Positions 1 through 6,478 are shown, counted from the stretch's first letter. The stretch: DNA of 6,696 nt from an uncultured Pelagibacteraceae bacterium (GCA_902557585.1 CACEBA010000025.1:1-6696); one strand, 5' to 3'. The notes: generated by a model not told the origin, from the letters alone. Numbers and translations: made by a program.

Positions 1-507
1 TAATTTATTTTTTGAGATAGCTAGCTTGCCCGTGATAAATGGCATTTTATTTCTTCTATTAAAAAAATATGGAATATAAAATTTTTTCACTTGGTCTTTT
101 AACAGACCTATAGAAACATTAATATTATAAGATTTTAAAATTTTATAACTTTTTTTTCTTACTCTCTTATCTGTATCTTCTATTGAATAAATTACCTCAG
201 ATATTTTTGATTTAATAATTTCATTAGTGCAAGGTGGTGTTACCCCGTAATGACTGCATGGTTCCAAAGTAACATACATTTTTGCACCATTTAAATTTTC
301 TTTACAATTTTTAATCGCATTAACTTCAGCATGAGGTCTGCCTTTAAATGAGGTTTGTCCAATTGAAATTATATTATCATTTTTTACTATTACACAGCCA
401 ACAGATGGATTTGTTCCTGTTAATCCTTCTCGAGATTTTGCCAAGTCTAAGGCAATATCCATATATAATTTATCTTTTACTGAGAACTTAACTTTTTTTT
501 GAGACAT
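1..507 (-). CDS. ribD: Bifunctional riboflavin biosynthesis protein RibD, deaminase/reductase (3' end cut by window)
   Basis: RibD performs two successive cytosolic steps of riboflavin synthesis: deamination of the diaminopyrimidine made from GTP, then NADPH-dependent reduction of its ribosyl side chain. The 169 visible residues cover the whole N-terminal deaminase domain. It has the zinc-site motif HAE (H59, E61) and the PC...PPC pair (C84, C93), with catalytic Glu at 61; the family motif LEPCSH is intact. The reductase domain begins around residue 150 (MPFITGKLAIS) and runs off the window. The start is ATG at 507, just ahead of the conserved N-terminal helix; it overlaps the nrdR end by 20 nt in another frame, so translation is probably coupled. 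No Shine-Dalgarno sequence is evident. Small oddities are V89 where GRTPPC-type proteins have Arg, and SKNKL where the reductase domain usually reads SLDGK. Family assignment is secure; that the missing half encodes a complete reductase is inferred. Confidence 0.95.
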   Translation of the reverse strand, partial: MSQKKVKFSVKDKLYMDIALDLAKSREGLTGTNPSVGCVIVKNDNIISIGQTSFKGRPHAEVNAIKNCKENLNGAKMYVTLEPCSHYGVTPPCTNEIIKSKISEVIYSIEDTDKRVRKKSYKILKSYNINVSIGLLKDQVKKFYIPYFFNRRNKMPFITGKLAISKNKL

Positions 508-946
508 CAAGTTTGTCTACGAATTGTACAAAATCTTGTTCTTCTCTGAAGTTACGATACACAGAAGCAAAACGAACATAAGCAACTGGGTCTAATTCCT
601 TCAGCCCCTCCATTACCATAGTGCCAATTGTATTAGTAGAAATTTCAGCTTGCCCTAATTCCTCTAAAGATCTTGAGATTTTACTAATAAATTTTTCAGC
701 TGTTCCAGTATCTATTGGTCTCTTTTTTAACGCTATATAAATCGATTTAGATAATTTATCTCTATCAAATGATGATTTTCTCCCGTTTTTTTTTACTACC
801 ATCAATTCTCTAAACTGAATTCTTTCAAAGGTAGTAAATCTTTCACCACATTCGCACATTCTTCTTCTGCGTATAGCTGTGCCATCCTCTGTTGGACGAG
901 AATCTACAACTGAAGTTTCTCCTTTTTTTTCACAGGGACAAATCAT
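488..946 (-). CDS. nrdR: Transcriptional repressor NrdR of ribonucleotide reductase genes
   Basis: NrdR senses ATP/dATP and represses ribonucleotide reductase promoters by binding NrdR boxes. The 152-residue length is typical. The N-terminal zinc ribbon (1-45) carries the diagnostic VVDSRP, IRRRR and RFTTFER segments. An ATP-cone domain follows (about 48-138), starting VVKKNGRKSSFDRDKL and ending with VAYVRFASVYRNF. The zinc ligands are unusual: C3-P-C5 and C31-E-C33 replace the two CxxC pairs of canonical NrdR (C3/C6 and C31/C34 in E. coli as I recall it). The ATG at 946 lies 3 nt after the glyA stop and puts MICP where family members have MxCP, which supports the start. Three runs of 8-9 A on the coding strand lie in the gene (complement of 923-930, 786-794 and 493-500). 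The glyA-nrdR-ribD order is common in proteobacteria and supports the call. No NrdR box was found in the window. Confidence 0.96.
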   Translation of the reverse strand: MICPCEKKGETSVVDSRPTEDGTAIRRRRMCECGERFTTFERIQFRELMVVKKNGRKSSFDRDKLSKSIYIALKKRPIDTGTAEKFISKISRSLEELGQAEISTNTIGTMVMEGLKELDPVAYVRFASVYRNFREEQDFVQFVDKLDVSKKS

Positions 947-949
947 TAA

Positions 950-2257
950 TTAAAGATTTTTATATATCGGAAAAGACGATGTTAGTGAAATAACTTCATT
1001 TTTTACCTCATTTTCTACTTTACTATTGTCTTCTGGGTTTTGAGATAATCCTTTAAGAGTTTTAGTTATTAATTCACCAACTGTTTTAAATTCATTTAAA
1101 CCAAATCCTCGAGTAGTTGCAGCCTGTGTACCAAGTCTAATACCTGAAGTTACCATAGGTTTCTCAGTATCAAAAGGTATACCGTTCTTGTTGCATGTAA
1201 TATTGGCTCTAGATAAACTTTCAGCAGCTAAGTTACCTTTGATATTGTATGGTCTTAAATCAACTAGCATAAGATGAGTATCAGTCCCATCTGAATAAAT
1301 TTTAAAACCATTATTTTTTAATGTCTCTGCTAGAATTTTAGCATTTGCTAAAACAGATTTTATATAATTTTGAAAATCTGGTTGTAATGCTTCTAGAAAA
1401 CCAGCAGCCTTAGCAGCAATGACATGCATTAATGGTCCACCTTGATAGCCTGGAAAAACTGCTGTATTAAATTTTTTTGCAAGATCTTCGTGATTAGTTA
1501 AAATTATTCCACCTCTAGCACTTCTAAAAACTTTATGAGTTGTTGAAGTAACAACGTGAGCATGGTCACATGGATTTGGATAACCTTTTCCTGCAACTAA
1601 ACCTGAAAAATGAGCCATATCGACCATCAAATACGCTCCAACTTTATCTGCAATTTCTCTAAATCTTTTAAAATCTATTACTCTTGAGTAAGCACTACCA
1701 CCAGCAATAATTAATTTAGGTTTATGCTCTAAAGCAAGTTTTTCTACATTGTCATAATCTATTAACTCGGATTGTTTGTCGACATCATATCCAATTGCAT
1801 TAAACCATTTACCCGACATTGAAATTTTTAATCCGTGAGTAATATGTCCACCAGAGTTTAAACTCATTCCCAAAAAGGTGTCACCTGGATTTAGTAAAGC
1901 TAAAAATACAGCTCCATTAGCTTGCGCTCCTGAATGCGGCTGGGCATTAGCAAATTTACAATTAAATAATTTTTTAAGTCTATCAATGGCTAAATTTTCA
2001 GCCACATCTACATGCTCACATCCATTATAATATCTTTTTCCAGGGTAACCTTCAGCATATTTATTTGTTAAGACAGATCCTTGTGCTTCAAGAACAGCTT
2101 GAGATACTATATTTTCAGATGCAATTAACTCTATATGTTGTTGTTGTCTGACAAGTTCATCTTTTATTGCTTTATAAAGTTCAGGATCTTTTAAAGATAA
2201 ACTATCTTCGAAGAAACTTTTATAGCTATCATTTAAATAATTTTTTTCACTAGACAT
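950..2257 (-). CDS. glyA: Serine hydroxymethyltransferase (PLP-dependent)
   Basis: This enzyme interconverts serine and glycine with tetrahydrofolate and is the main source of one-carbon units in the cytosol. At 435 residues it has normal length. Fold-type I aminotransferase landmarks are all present: ELIASEN (43-49), [12 protein letters not shown] (66-77), GGHITHG (136-142), the PLP-ring aspartate in MVDMAHFSG (D213), the Schiff-base lysine K242 in [14 protein letters not shown] (268-275) and the substrate-carboxylate arginine R374 in SGIRLGT. Two departures sit in otherwise rigid motifs: [10 protein letters not shown] (241-250) where the family usually has HKTLRGPRGG, and RYYNGC where RYYGGC is usual. 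The C-terminal tail after about 405 is hydrophilic and variable. The ATG at 2257 lies 2 nt after the rpiB stop, behind an AAAGAAAA stretch that is at best a weak ribosome binding site. The function call is firm; whether the motif change alters reaction preference is unknown. Confidence 0.97.
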   Translation of the reverse strand: MSSEKNYLNDSYKSFFEDSLSLKDPELYKAIKDELVRQQQHIELIASENIVSQAVLEAQGSVLTNKYAEGYPGKRYYNGCEHVDVAENLAIDRLKKLFNCKFANAQPHSGAQANGAVFLALLNPGDTFLGMSLNSGGHITHGLKISMSGKWFNAIGYDVDKQSELIDYDNVEKLALEHKPKLIIAGGSAYSRVIDFKRFREIADKVGAYLMVDMAHFSGLVAGKGYPNPCDHAHVVTSTTHKVFRSARGGIILTNHEDLAKKFNTAVFPGYQGGPLMHVIAAKAAGFLEALQPDFQNYIKSVLANAKILAETLKNNGFKIYSDGTDTHLMLVDLRPYNIKGNLAAESLSRANITCNKNGIPFDTEKPMVTSGIRLGTQAATTRGFGLNEFKTVGELITKTLKGLSQNPEDNSKVENEVKNEVISLTSSFPIYKNL

Positions 2258-2259
2258 AA

Positions 2260-2685
2260 TTATATTTTCTTTATTCTTTTTGAGTGTCTGCCACCTTCAA
2301 ACTTAGTATTAATAAATGCCTTTACATAGTCAAGAGCATTTTTTGTCGATAACAGTCTTGACCCTAATGTAATGATATTTGCATCATTATGCAATCTAGA
2401 TAATTTGGTTGATTTTAAATTAAAACACTGGGCAGCTCGTATATTTTTATATTTATTTGCAACAATATTCATCCCTGTGCCCGATCCACATATTAATATA
2501 CCCATATTATTCTTGTTAATTTTTACTTTTTTTGCAACCTTATGAGCATAATCAGGATAATCAACTCTTGATTTGTTGTGTGGACCTAAATCATGATAAT
2601 TCATATTATTATTTGATAAATACTTAATTATAGATTGTTTAAGTTTGAAACCAGCATGATCAGAGGAAATAAATATTTTATTCAA
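2260..2685 (-). CDS. rpiB: Ribose-5-phosphate isomerase B (TTG start)
   Basis: RpiB interconverts ribose 5-phosphate and ribulose 5-phosphate in the pentose phosphate pathway. The 141-residue protein has the family blocks [10 protein letters not shown] (7-16), RVDYPDYA (40-47), [17 protein letters not shown] (62-78), [10 protein letters not shown] (95-104), TLGSR and EGGRH near the end. No in-frame ATG precedes the conserved N-terminus. TTG at 2685-2683 is chosen because it begins 1 nt after the stop codon of the upstream oxygenase gene. It also makes the active-site residues D9, C66 and H99 fall at the same numbers as in E. coli RpiB as I recall it. The reading frame stays open to another TTG at 2718, but the extra residues lie inside the end of the oxygenase gene. 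There is no visible Shine-Dalgarno sequence, so translation probably depends on coupling to the gene before it. RpiB and LacA are related; the CGSG catalytic loop and central-metabolism neighbours favour RpiB. Confidence 0.93.
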   Translation of the reverse strand: MNKIFISSDHAGFKLKQSIIKYLSNNNMNYHDLGPHNKSRVDYPDYAHKVAKKVKINKNNMGILICGSGTGMNIVANKYKNIRAAQCFNLKSTKLSRLHNDANIITLGSRLLSTKNALDYVKAFINTKFEGGRHSKRIKKI

Positions 2686-2686
2686 A

Positions 2687-3328
2687 TTAATTAAATTTGT
2701 AATCAAGCACACATGCAACTAAATGAATTCTATTTTCTTCTCCTCCATTAAATGCGTTGTGATATTTTGTGTTATTTGTAACCCACACTGATCCATCTGC
2801 AGGCATGTGTTTTGCAACGTTATCTATTACCATTATACAGCCAGGATTTGTAATTATGGGAATATGCAATCTTGGTTCTGGATCTCTGTGCCAACTTAAT
2901 GTAGATCTTGGTTCTTTTAATAGTATTCTTACTCTTCCTAATTTATATTTAGAGCTAAGTGTATCATAAACTTCTTTGAAATAAGTGTTTTCATAGTCTT
3001 TAATAAATTCTGAATACAATGTTTCATCTATGCTTACATCTCTTGAAACTTCTTTTCCAGATTTATCTGGTTTAGTCCAATAAACACCTCTAGCTTTATT
3101 CCCTTTTATAGAATCTGGGTCCCCAGGTATTTGAGTAAGAGAGATAGCACCAAAATGAGTTACACCACCTCCATCATCAAATTTTTTAATTTTGACAATC
3201 TGATTGTAAGCCTCCTGTAATTTATCAATATCAAATTTAATATTTTGTTTTTGAAAATCACTGAAATCTAAAATTCTTTGATCTTTTTTTATATCCAAGT
3301 TAACAATTTTTGTGTTATCTATACTCAT
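2687..3328 (-). CDS. 2-Oxoglutarate/Fe(II) dioxygenase, aspartyl/asparaginyl beta-hydroxylase-like (substrate unknown)
   Basis: This is a predicted cytosolic hydroxylase of the double-stranded beta-helix (cupin-like) fold, 213 residues, without signal peptide or membrane segment. The C-terminal third matches the Asp/Asn beta-hydroxylase family (PF05118-like). It has SWHRD (H147 and D149 as iron ligands), RLHIPIITNPG (153-163), a turn with DGSVW, then H190 as third iron ligand and R200 exactly ten residues later, the expected 2-oxoglutarate contact, followed by IHLV. Human AspH lacks the acidic iron ligand that is present here as D149. The N-terminal 130 residues are not recognised. The start is ATG at 3328 (MSIDNTK): the frame stays open to 3415, but that would run through the promoter region and into hemB. 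It heads the operon with rpiB 1 nt downstream. Protein hydroxylase, free amino acid hydroxylase (the fold includes cis-proline hydroxylases) and other small-molecule roles all remain possible. Confidence 0.82.
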   Translation of the reverse strand: MSIDNTKIVNLDIKKDQRILDFSDFQKQNIKFDIDKLQEAYNQIVKIKKFDDGGGVTHFGAISLTQIPGDPDSIKGNKARGVYWTKPDKSGKEVSRDVSIDETLYSEFIKDYENTYFKEVYDTLSSKYKLGRVRILLKEPRSTLSWHRDPEPRLHIPIITNPGCIMVIDNVAKHMPADGSVWVTNNTKYHNAFNGGEENRIHLVACVLDYKFN

Positions 3329-3401
3329 CGAAAATGTGTTGTACTTATAATAATATATATTTGTATAATACTTTTGTCGCATTAATAAAGAAAATTTAAA
3401 C
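3329..3401. promoter_or_regulatory. Divergent promoter region between the oxygenase-rpiB-glyA operon and hemB
   Basis: This 73 bp gap is the only substantial non-coding stretch in the window and separates two divergently read genes, so it must hold at least part of both promoters. It is nearly pure A/T around 3345-3370. On the minus strand a possible -10 is TATTAT (3355-3350), with GACA inside a -35-like GCGACA (3380-3375) at a long 19 bp spacing; this is weak. Because the two candidate promoters overlap, the two transcription units may compete or be co-regulated. No operator palindrome with GC-containing arms is visible. Confidence 0.6.
3339..3369 (+). promoter_or_regulatory. Candidate hemB promoter (-35 TTGTAC, -10 TATAAT)
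   Basis: A perfect -10 hexamer TATAAT lies at 3364-3369 with a -35-like TTGTAC at 3339-3344, separated by 19 bp, which is longer than ideal. Initiation near 3376 would leave a 5' leader of about 25 nt before the hemB ATG. A second TATAAT occurs at 3346-3351, but no -35 was found for it. In DNA this AT-rich such hexamers arise by chance, so location upstream of an isolated plus-strand gene is the main support. Confidence 0.45.
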
Positions 3402-4391
3402 ATGATTACAGGCAAATTTCCTAATTTAAGACTAAGAAGAAATAGAAAGGAAAAGTGGTCTAGAAGACTGATTCAAGAAAATACCTTAAGTCCAAATGAT
3501 TTTATATTGCCTATTTTCTTAATTGAAGGATCCAATAAAAAAGAATCAATATCGTCAATGCCTGGCGTTTTCAGATATTCTATAAATAAGCTATCACAAA
3601 TAATTGATAAAGCGATACGATTGGGTATACCGATGGTTGCACTTTTTCCTAAAACTAAAAATTCATTAAAAAATGAACTTGGCTCAGAGGCATTAAATGA
3701 AAATAATTTAGTTTGTAGAGCTATAAAAGAAATTAAAAAAAAATATAAAAATAAAATTGGAATTATGTGTGATGTTGCATTAGATCCGTATACTTCTCAT
3801 GGACATGATGGATTAATAAAATCAAATCGAATTATTAATGATGAAACTATTGAGATATTAATTAATCAATCATTACTTCAAGCTGATATGGGATGTGATG
3901 TCATAGCTCCTTCTGATATGATGGATGGAAGAATTGGTAAAATTAGAAAAGCTTTAGATAAATCTAATTTTAAAAATGTCCAAATACTTTCATATGCTGC
4001 AAAATACGCATCAAGTTTCTATGGCCCTTTTAGAGACGCTGTTGGTTCAAAGAATAAACTAAAAGGAGACAAAAAAACATACCAGATGGATTTTAGAAAT
4101 AGCGATGAGGCTATAAGAGAAGTTGCTTTAGATATAAGAGAAGGAGCAGACATGGTTATGGTTAAACCAGGTATGCCATATCTAGATATAATTAAGTCAA
4201 TAAAAGATAAATTTAAAATACCTGTGTTTGCATACCAAGTATCTGGAGAATACAGCCTTATACAAACTGCTATTAATAAAAAAATAGTAAACCAAGATGT
4301 CATTTATGAAAGTTTAATGTCTTTTAAAAGAGCTGGAGCTAATGGTATTGTTTCTTATTACGCTGATAGAATTGATAAAATTCTAAAATAA
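3402..4391 (+). CDS. hemB: Delta-aminolevulinic acid dehydratase (porphobilinogen synthase)
   Basis: HemB condenses two 5-aminolevulinate molecules into porphobilinogen, the second committed step toward haem and other tetrapyrroles, in the cytosol. The 329-residue TIM-barrel protein is full length. It opens with the family N-terminal arm (RLRRNRKEKWSRRL) and has the two active-site lysines, K201 in SYAAKYASSFYGPFRDA and K255 in MVMVKPGMPYLD. The metal loop reads DVALDPYTSHGHDG (124-137): the cysteines of the zinc-type enzyme are replaced by A126, D128 and D136, so this belongs to the magnesium-type group seen in alphaproteobacteria and Pseudomonas. It is the only plus-strand gene, divergent from the oxygenase operon. 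Its TAA stop is immediately followed by the stop codon of convergent recO. ATG 3402 has no clear Shine-Dalgarno sequence. The assignment is secure. Confidence 0.98.
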   Translation: MITGKFPNLRLRRNRKEKWSRRLIQENTLSPNDFILPIFLIEGSNKKESISSMPGVFRYSINKLSQIIDKAIRLGIPMVALFPKTKNSLKNELGSEALNENNLVCRAIKEIKKKYKNKIGIMCDVALDPYTSHGHDGLIKSNRIINDETIEILINQSLLQADMGCDVIAPSDMMDGRIGKIRKALDKSNFKNVQILSYAAKYASSFYGPFRDAVGSKNKLKGDKKTYQMDFRNSDEAIREVALDIREGADMVMVKPGMPYLDIIKSIKDKFKIPVFAYQVSGEYSLIQTAINKKIVNQDVIYESLMSFKRAGANGIVSYYADRIDKILK

Positions 4392-4407
4392 CTATTTTAA
4401 GGAATTT
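4378..4407. terminator. AT-rich inverted repeat across the hemB/recO stop codons, possible bidirectional terminator
   Basis: Left arms AAATTC (4378-4383) and TAAAATA (4384-4390) pair with TATTTTA (4393-4399) and GAATTT (4402-4407), around a central AC (4391-4392), with AG (4400-4401) bulged on the right. The repeat contains both convergent stop codons. In RNA the innermost pairs would open to form the loop. It has almost no G-C pairs and no long U-tract follows on either strand, so it would be a weak terminator; chance symmetry in AT-rich DNA is a real alternative. Confidence 0.35.
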
Positions 4408-5072
4408 ATGAAAATAATTCTACTATTAGGATGATTTATATTATTTGGTTTCAAAATCGTTTTATCTAAAAAATCTCCAACTAGTTTCAAGCCACTTAAT
4501 AAAATATTTATATCACTTACCACTAAATTTTTTTCAATTAAAAAATTTGGCACATATTTCTTTTCATTTTGACTATTAGCAAAATATACTGTTTTGCTAT
4601 CTTCTAGGTTTTTTTCAACTAAATTTTCTAACTCGAGGTCATATCCTAATAATTTGAGTAAATCTAATTCCCAAAAAATATATTCTTTTAACCAATCTTT
4701 ATGGTTTAATAATTTATATAAATTTTCAATAAGTAAAAAAACATTGTTATTAGTTTGTCTTTCAGCGGTTAAAATTTTTACAAGATTCATTGCGGATGTA
4801 ATGCAAGAAAGCTTTTGCTTATGATCAAAATATAGAGGGCTGTGTGCATTTAAAATTTCTATCTTTAAATAACCCATCCTACTATCGTTTTTTGAATTAT
4901 AATTAACATGGAGTTTGTTTCCTATTTGAAGATAATTTTTAATTTTTTTTGAGGTACCACCAAAAATAATTCCAGAAACCTTACCTCTATTCTCAGTATA
5001 TAATTCCGCAATAATAGAATTTTCACTATATCGGTTTTTACTTAATAAAAAAGATTGATCAGTCCAATTCAT
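4392..5072 (-). CDS. recO: DNA repair protein RecO
   Basis: RecO works with RecF/RecR to load RecA onto gapped, SSB-coated DNA in recombinational repair. The 226-residue protein begins MNWTDQSFLLSKNRYSENS, matching the conserved RecO N-terminus, followed by an OB-fold domain (about 1-80) with ENRGKVSGIIFGG (27-39). A helical C-terminal domain carries FWELDLLKLLGYDLEL (133-148) and ends with the usual short NSRIIFINSL motif. The four-cysteine zinc finger of some RecO proteins is absent; only one Cys is visible. It lies 3 nt after the rnc stop, and its stop codon is directly adjacent to that of convergent hemB. RecO is a fast-evolving family, but the N-terminal motif, length and position after rnc make the call strong. 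In most proteobacteria era sits between rnc and recO; here it does not. Confidence 0.92.
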   Translation of the reverse strand: MNWTDQSFLLSKNRYSENSIIAELYTENRGKVSGIIFGGTSKKIKNYLQIGNKLHVNYNSKNDSRMGYLKIEILNAHSPLYFDHKQKLSCITSAMNLVKILTAERQTNNNVFLLIENLYKLLNHKDWLKEYIFWELDLLKLLGYDLELENLVEKNLEDSKTVYFANSQNEKKYVPNFLIEKNLVVSDINILLSGLKLVGDFLDKTILKPNNINHPNSRIIFINSLK

Positions 5073-5075
5073 ATT

Positions 5076-5741
5076 TTATAAATTTAAATTTTTTAGACAC
5101 TCAATAGCCGCATTTTGCTCAGCATCTTTTTTTGATTTACCAGATGACACATGAAATTTAGTATTCGGTAGCTTAACACCCACCTGAAAAATTGGTTTAT
5201 GACGAGGACCAGTATTTGAAATTATTTTATAGATGGGTAATTTTTTAAACTTTTTTAAAGCTAATTCTTGAAGTTTAGTTTTAGGATCAATTTGAGTGAT
5301 AGAGCTTTTTTCAATATGACTATTCCACAATTTAAGAATAACTTTTTCAACAATATTCAGTCCCTTGTCTAGATATATAGCTCCTAATAATGCCTCACAA
5401 CTATCAGAAATTATTTTATCCTCAATTTTAATATTTTTATTTTTAGGATTAAATGTTTTTATATATTTATCCAGTTCAATGCTTCTGGCTACCTCTAAAC
5501 ATGTTTTTTTATTCACTAAAGAGGCAAATTTTTTATCTAGAACTCCTTCATTTTCCTTTGGATAAATTTTTAAAAGTTTTTGAGAGATAACTAAACCAAG
5601 AACTCTATCACCTAAAAATTCAATTTTTTCATAATTTTCAATTTTATTGTAGCTTTTATGTGTTAAAGATTGAGACAGAAGATTTTTGTTTTTGAATTTT
5701 AAATTTAATTTTTTTTCTAAATTTTGATAATTGATTTTCAT
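5076..5741 (-). CDS. rnc: Ribonuclease III
   Basis: RNase III cleaves double-stranded RNA, including the rRNA precursor and structured mRNAs, as a cytosolic dimer requiring magnesium. The catalytic domain (1-148) has the signature NYEKIEFLGDRVLGLVIS (36-53) with E38, E41 and D45; E65; and D113 and E116 in SDSCEALLGAIYLD. A double-stranded-RNA-binding domain follows (about 152-219) with QELALKK, GPRHKPIFQVGV and GKSKKDAEQNAA. The length of 221 residues is normal. The ATG at 5741 overlaps the lepB stop by one base (TAATG), a typical coupling arrangement. The lepB-rnc pair is conserved across proteobacteria. All metal-binding residues expected are present, so the enzyme should be active. Confidence 0.97.
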   Translation of the reverse strand: MKINYQNLEKKLNLKFKNKNLLSQSLTHKSYNKIENYEKIEFLGDRVLGLVISQKLLKIYPKENEGVLDKKFASLVNKKTCLEVARSIELDKYIKTFNPKNKNIKIEDKIISDSCEALLGAIYLDKGLNIVEKVILKLWNSHIEKSSITQIDPKTKLQELALKKFKKLPIYKIISNTGPRHKPIFQVGVKLPNTKFHVSSGKSKKDAEQNAAIECLKNLNL

Positions 5742-6478
5742 TAATTAATTTTATTAAATGTTCTTTTAAACCTAATTGATTTATGCCATTTCCAAAATTC
5801 AAAGATAGATCCAATTCTTGTATCTGACGAAAAAAAAATATATTGAGCCTTGCCAACTAAATTATCTTTGTGAACATAGCCTACACTAGTTAAATATCTG
5901 CTATCTTTAGAACAATCTCTATTGTCACCTAAAAAAAAATAGTGATCATCAGGAACAGTAAATACATCTGAATTTTGATATGTATAGTTTTCTAAATAAA
6001 CTGTATGAAAAGATTTTCCGTTAGGTAATTTTTCTTCAAATTTATAAACATCTATTGAATCGTTTCCACAATAAATTTTGCTTTTTAGTGAAATTCTTGA
6101 TTTTAAAATTTCACTGTTATTTAAGTACAAATTAGAATCTATAAATTGAATATTATCACCAGGTAGGCCAATTAATCTTTTTATATAATCAGTTCTATTA
6201 TCTGCGGGTGTTTTGAAGACAACTACATCTCCTCGCTCTGGACTATTAAACATTACTCTTTTGCTTAGTATAGGAGGACTGAAAGGGAATGAATGTTTGC
6301 TATAACCATAGGAATATTTTGTTACAAACAATCTATCGCCTACTAACAACGTAGGTTCCATTGATGATGAGGGAATATAAAATGGTTGAACTAAAAGTGA
6401 TCTAATTATTATAGCAATCACCAATGCATACAATAAAGTTTTTATATTTTCAGAAAAGAAATTTTTATCTAATTTCAT
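5741..6478 (-). CDS. lepB: Signal peptidase I
   Basis: LepB removes signal peptides from exported proteins on the outer face of the inner membrane. One N-terminal membrane segment is visible (about 13-31, TLLYALVIAIIIRSLLV), followed by the catalytic serine S39 in PSSSMEPTL and the general-base lysine K100 in DYIKRLIGLPGD. The box E motif GDNRDCSKDSRY (184-195) has Cys where Asn is usual (GDNRDNS). The segment YSYGYSKHSFPFSPP (55-69) is as in other alphaproteobacteria. At 245 residues it has one membrane anchor rather than the two of E. coli LepB. The ATG at 6478 overlaps the acpS stop by 4 nt (ATGA), which supports both the start and operon membership. Confidence 0.97.
   Translation of the reverse strand: MKLDKNFFSENIKTLLYALVIAIIIRSLLVQPFYIPSSSMEPTLLVGDRLFVTKYSYGYSKHSFPFSPPILSKRVMFNSPERGDVVVFKTPADNRTDYIKRLIGLPGDNIQFIDSNLYLNNSEILKSRISLKSKIYCGNDSIDVYKFEEKLPNGKSFHTVYLENYTYQNSDVFTVPDDHYFFLGDNRDCSKDSRYLTSVGYVHKDNLVGKAQYIFFSSDTRIGSIFEFWKWHKSIRFKRTFNKIN

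Noticed and set aside
2686..2718. Longer rpiB reading frame starting at TTG 2718
   Set aside because: The extra residues lie in the oxygenase coding end and shift catalytic numbering away from the family.
2769..2969. Plus-strand 66-codon open frame opposite the oxygenase gene
   Set aside because: It lies wholly antisense to a gene with clear catalytic motifs and resembles no family.
3340..3375. Possible NrdR box in the AT-rich divergent region
   Set aside because: The ATATAT core is there but the flanking ACAC/GTGT arms are not; alternating A/T explains the resemblance.
3329..3415. N-terminal extension of the oxygenase, starting at 3415
   Set aside because: The extra 29 residues would run through the promoter region and into the hemB start; MSIDNTK at 3328 is the simpler start.
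4019..4303. Minus-strand 94-codon open frame inside hemB
   Set aside because: It is antisense to the HemB active-site region; its hydrophobic composition comes from the complement of HemB codons.
4594..4824. Plus-strand 76-codon open frame opposite recO
   Set aside because: Antisense shadow of a recognisable gene, without motifs.
5365..5565. Plus-strand 66-codon open frame opposite rnc
   Set aside because: Antisense shadow of the RNase III catalytic domain.
5656..5856. Minus-strand 66-codon open frame across the lepB/rnc junction
   Set aside because: It overlaps the ends of two well-supported genes in a third frame and would disrupt the TAATG coupling logic.
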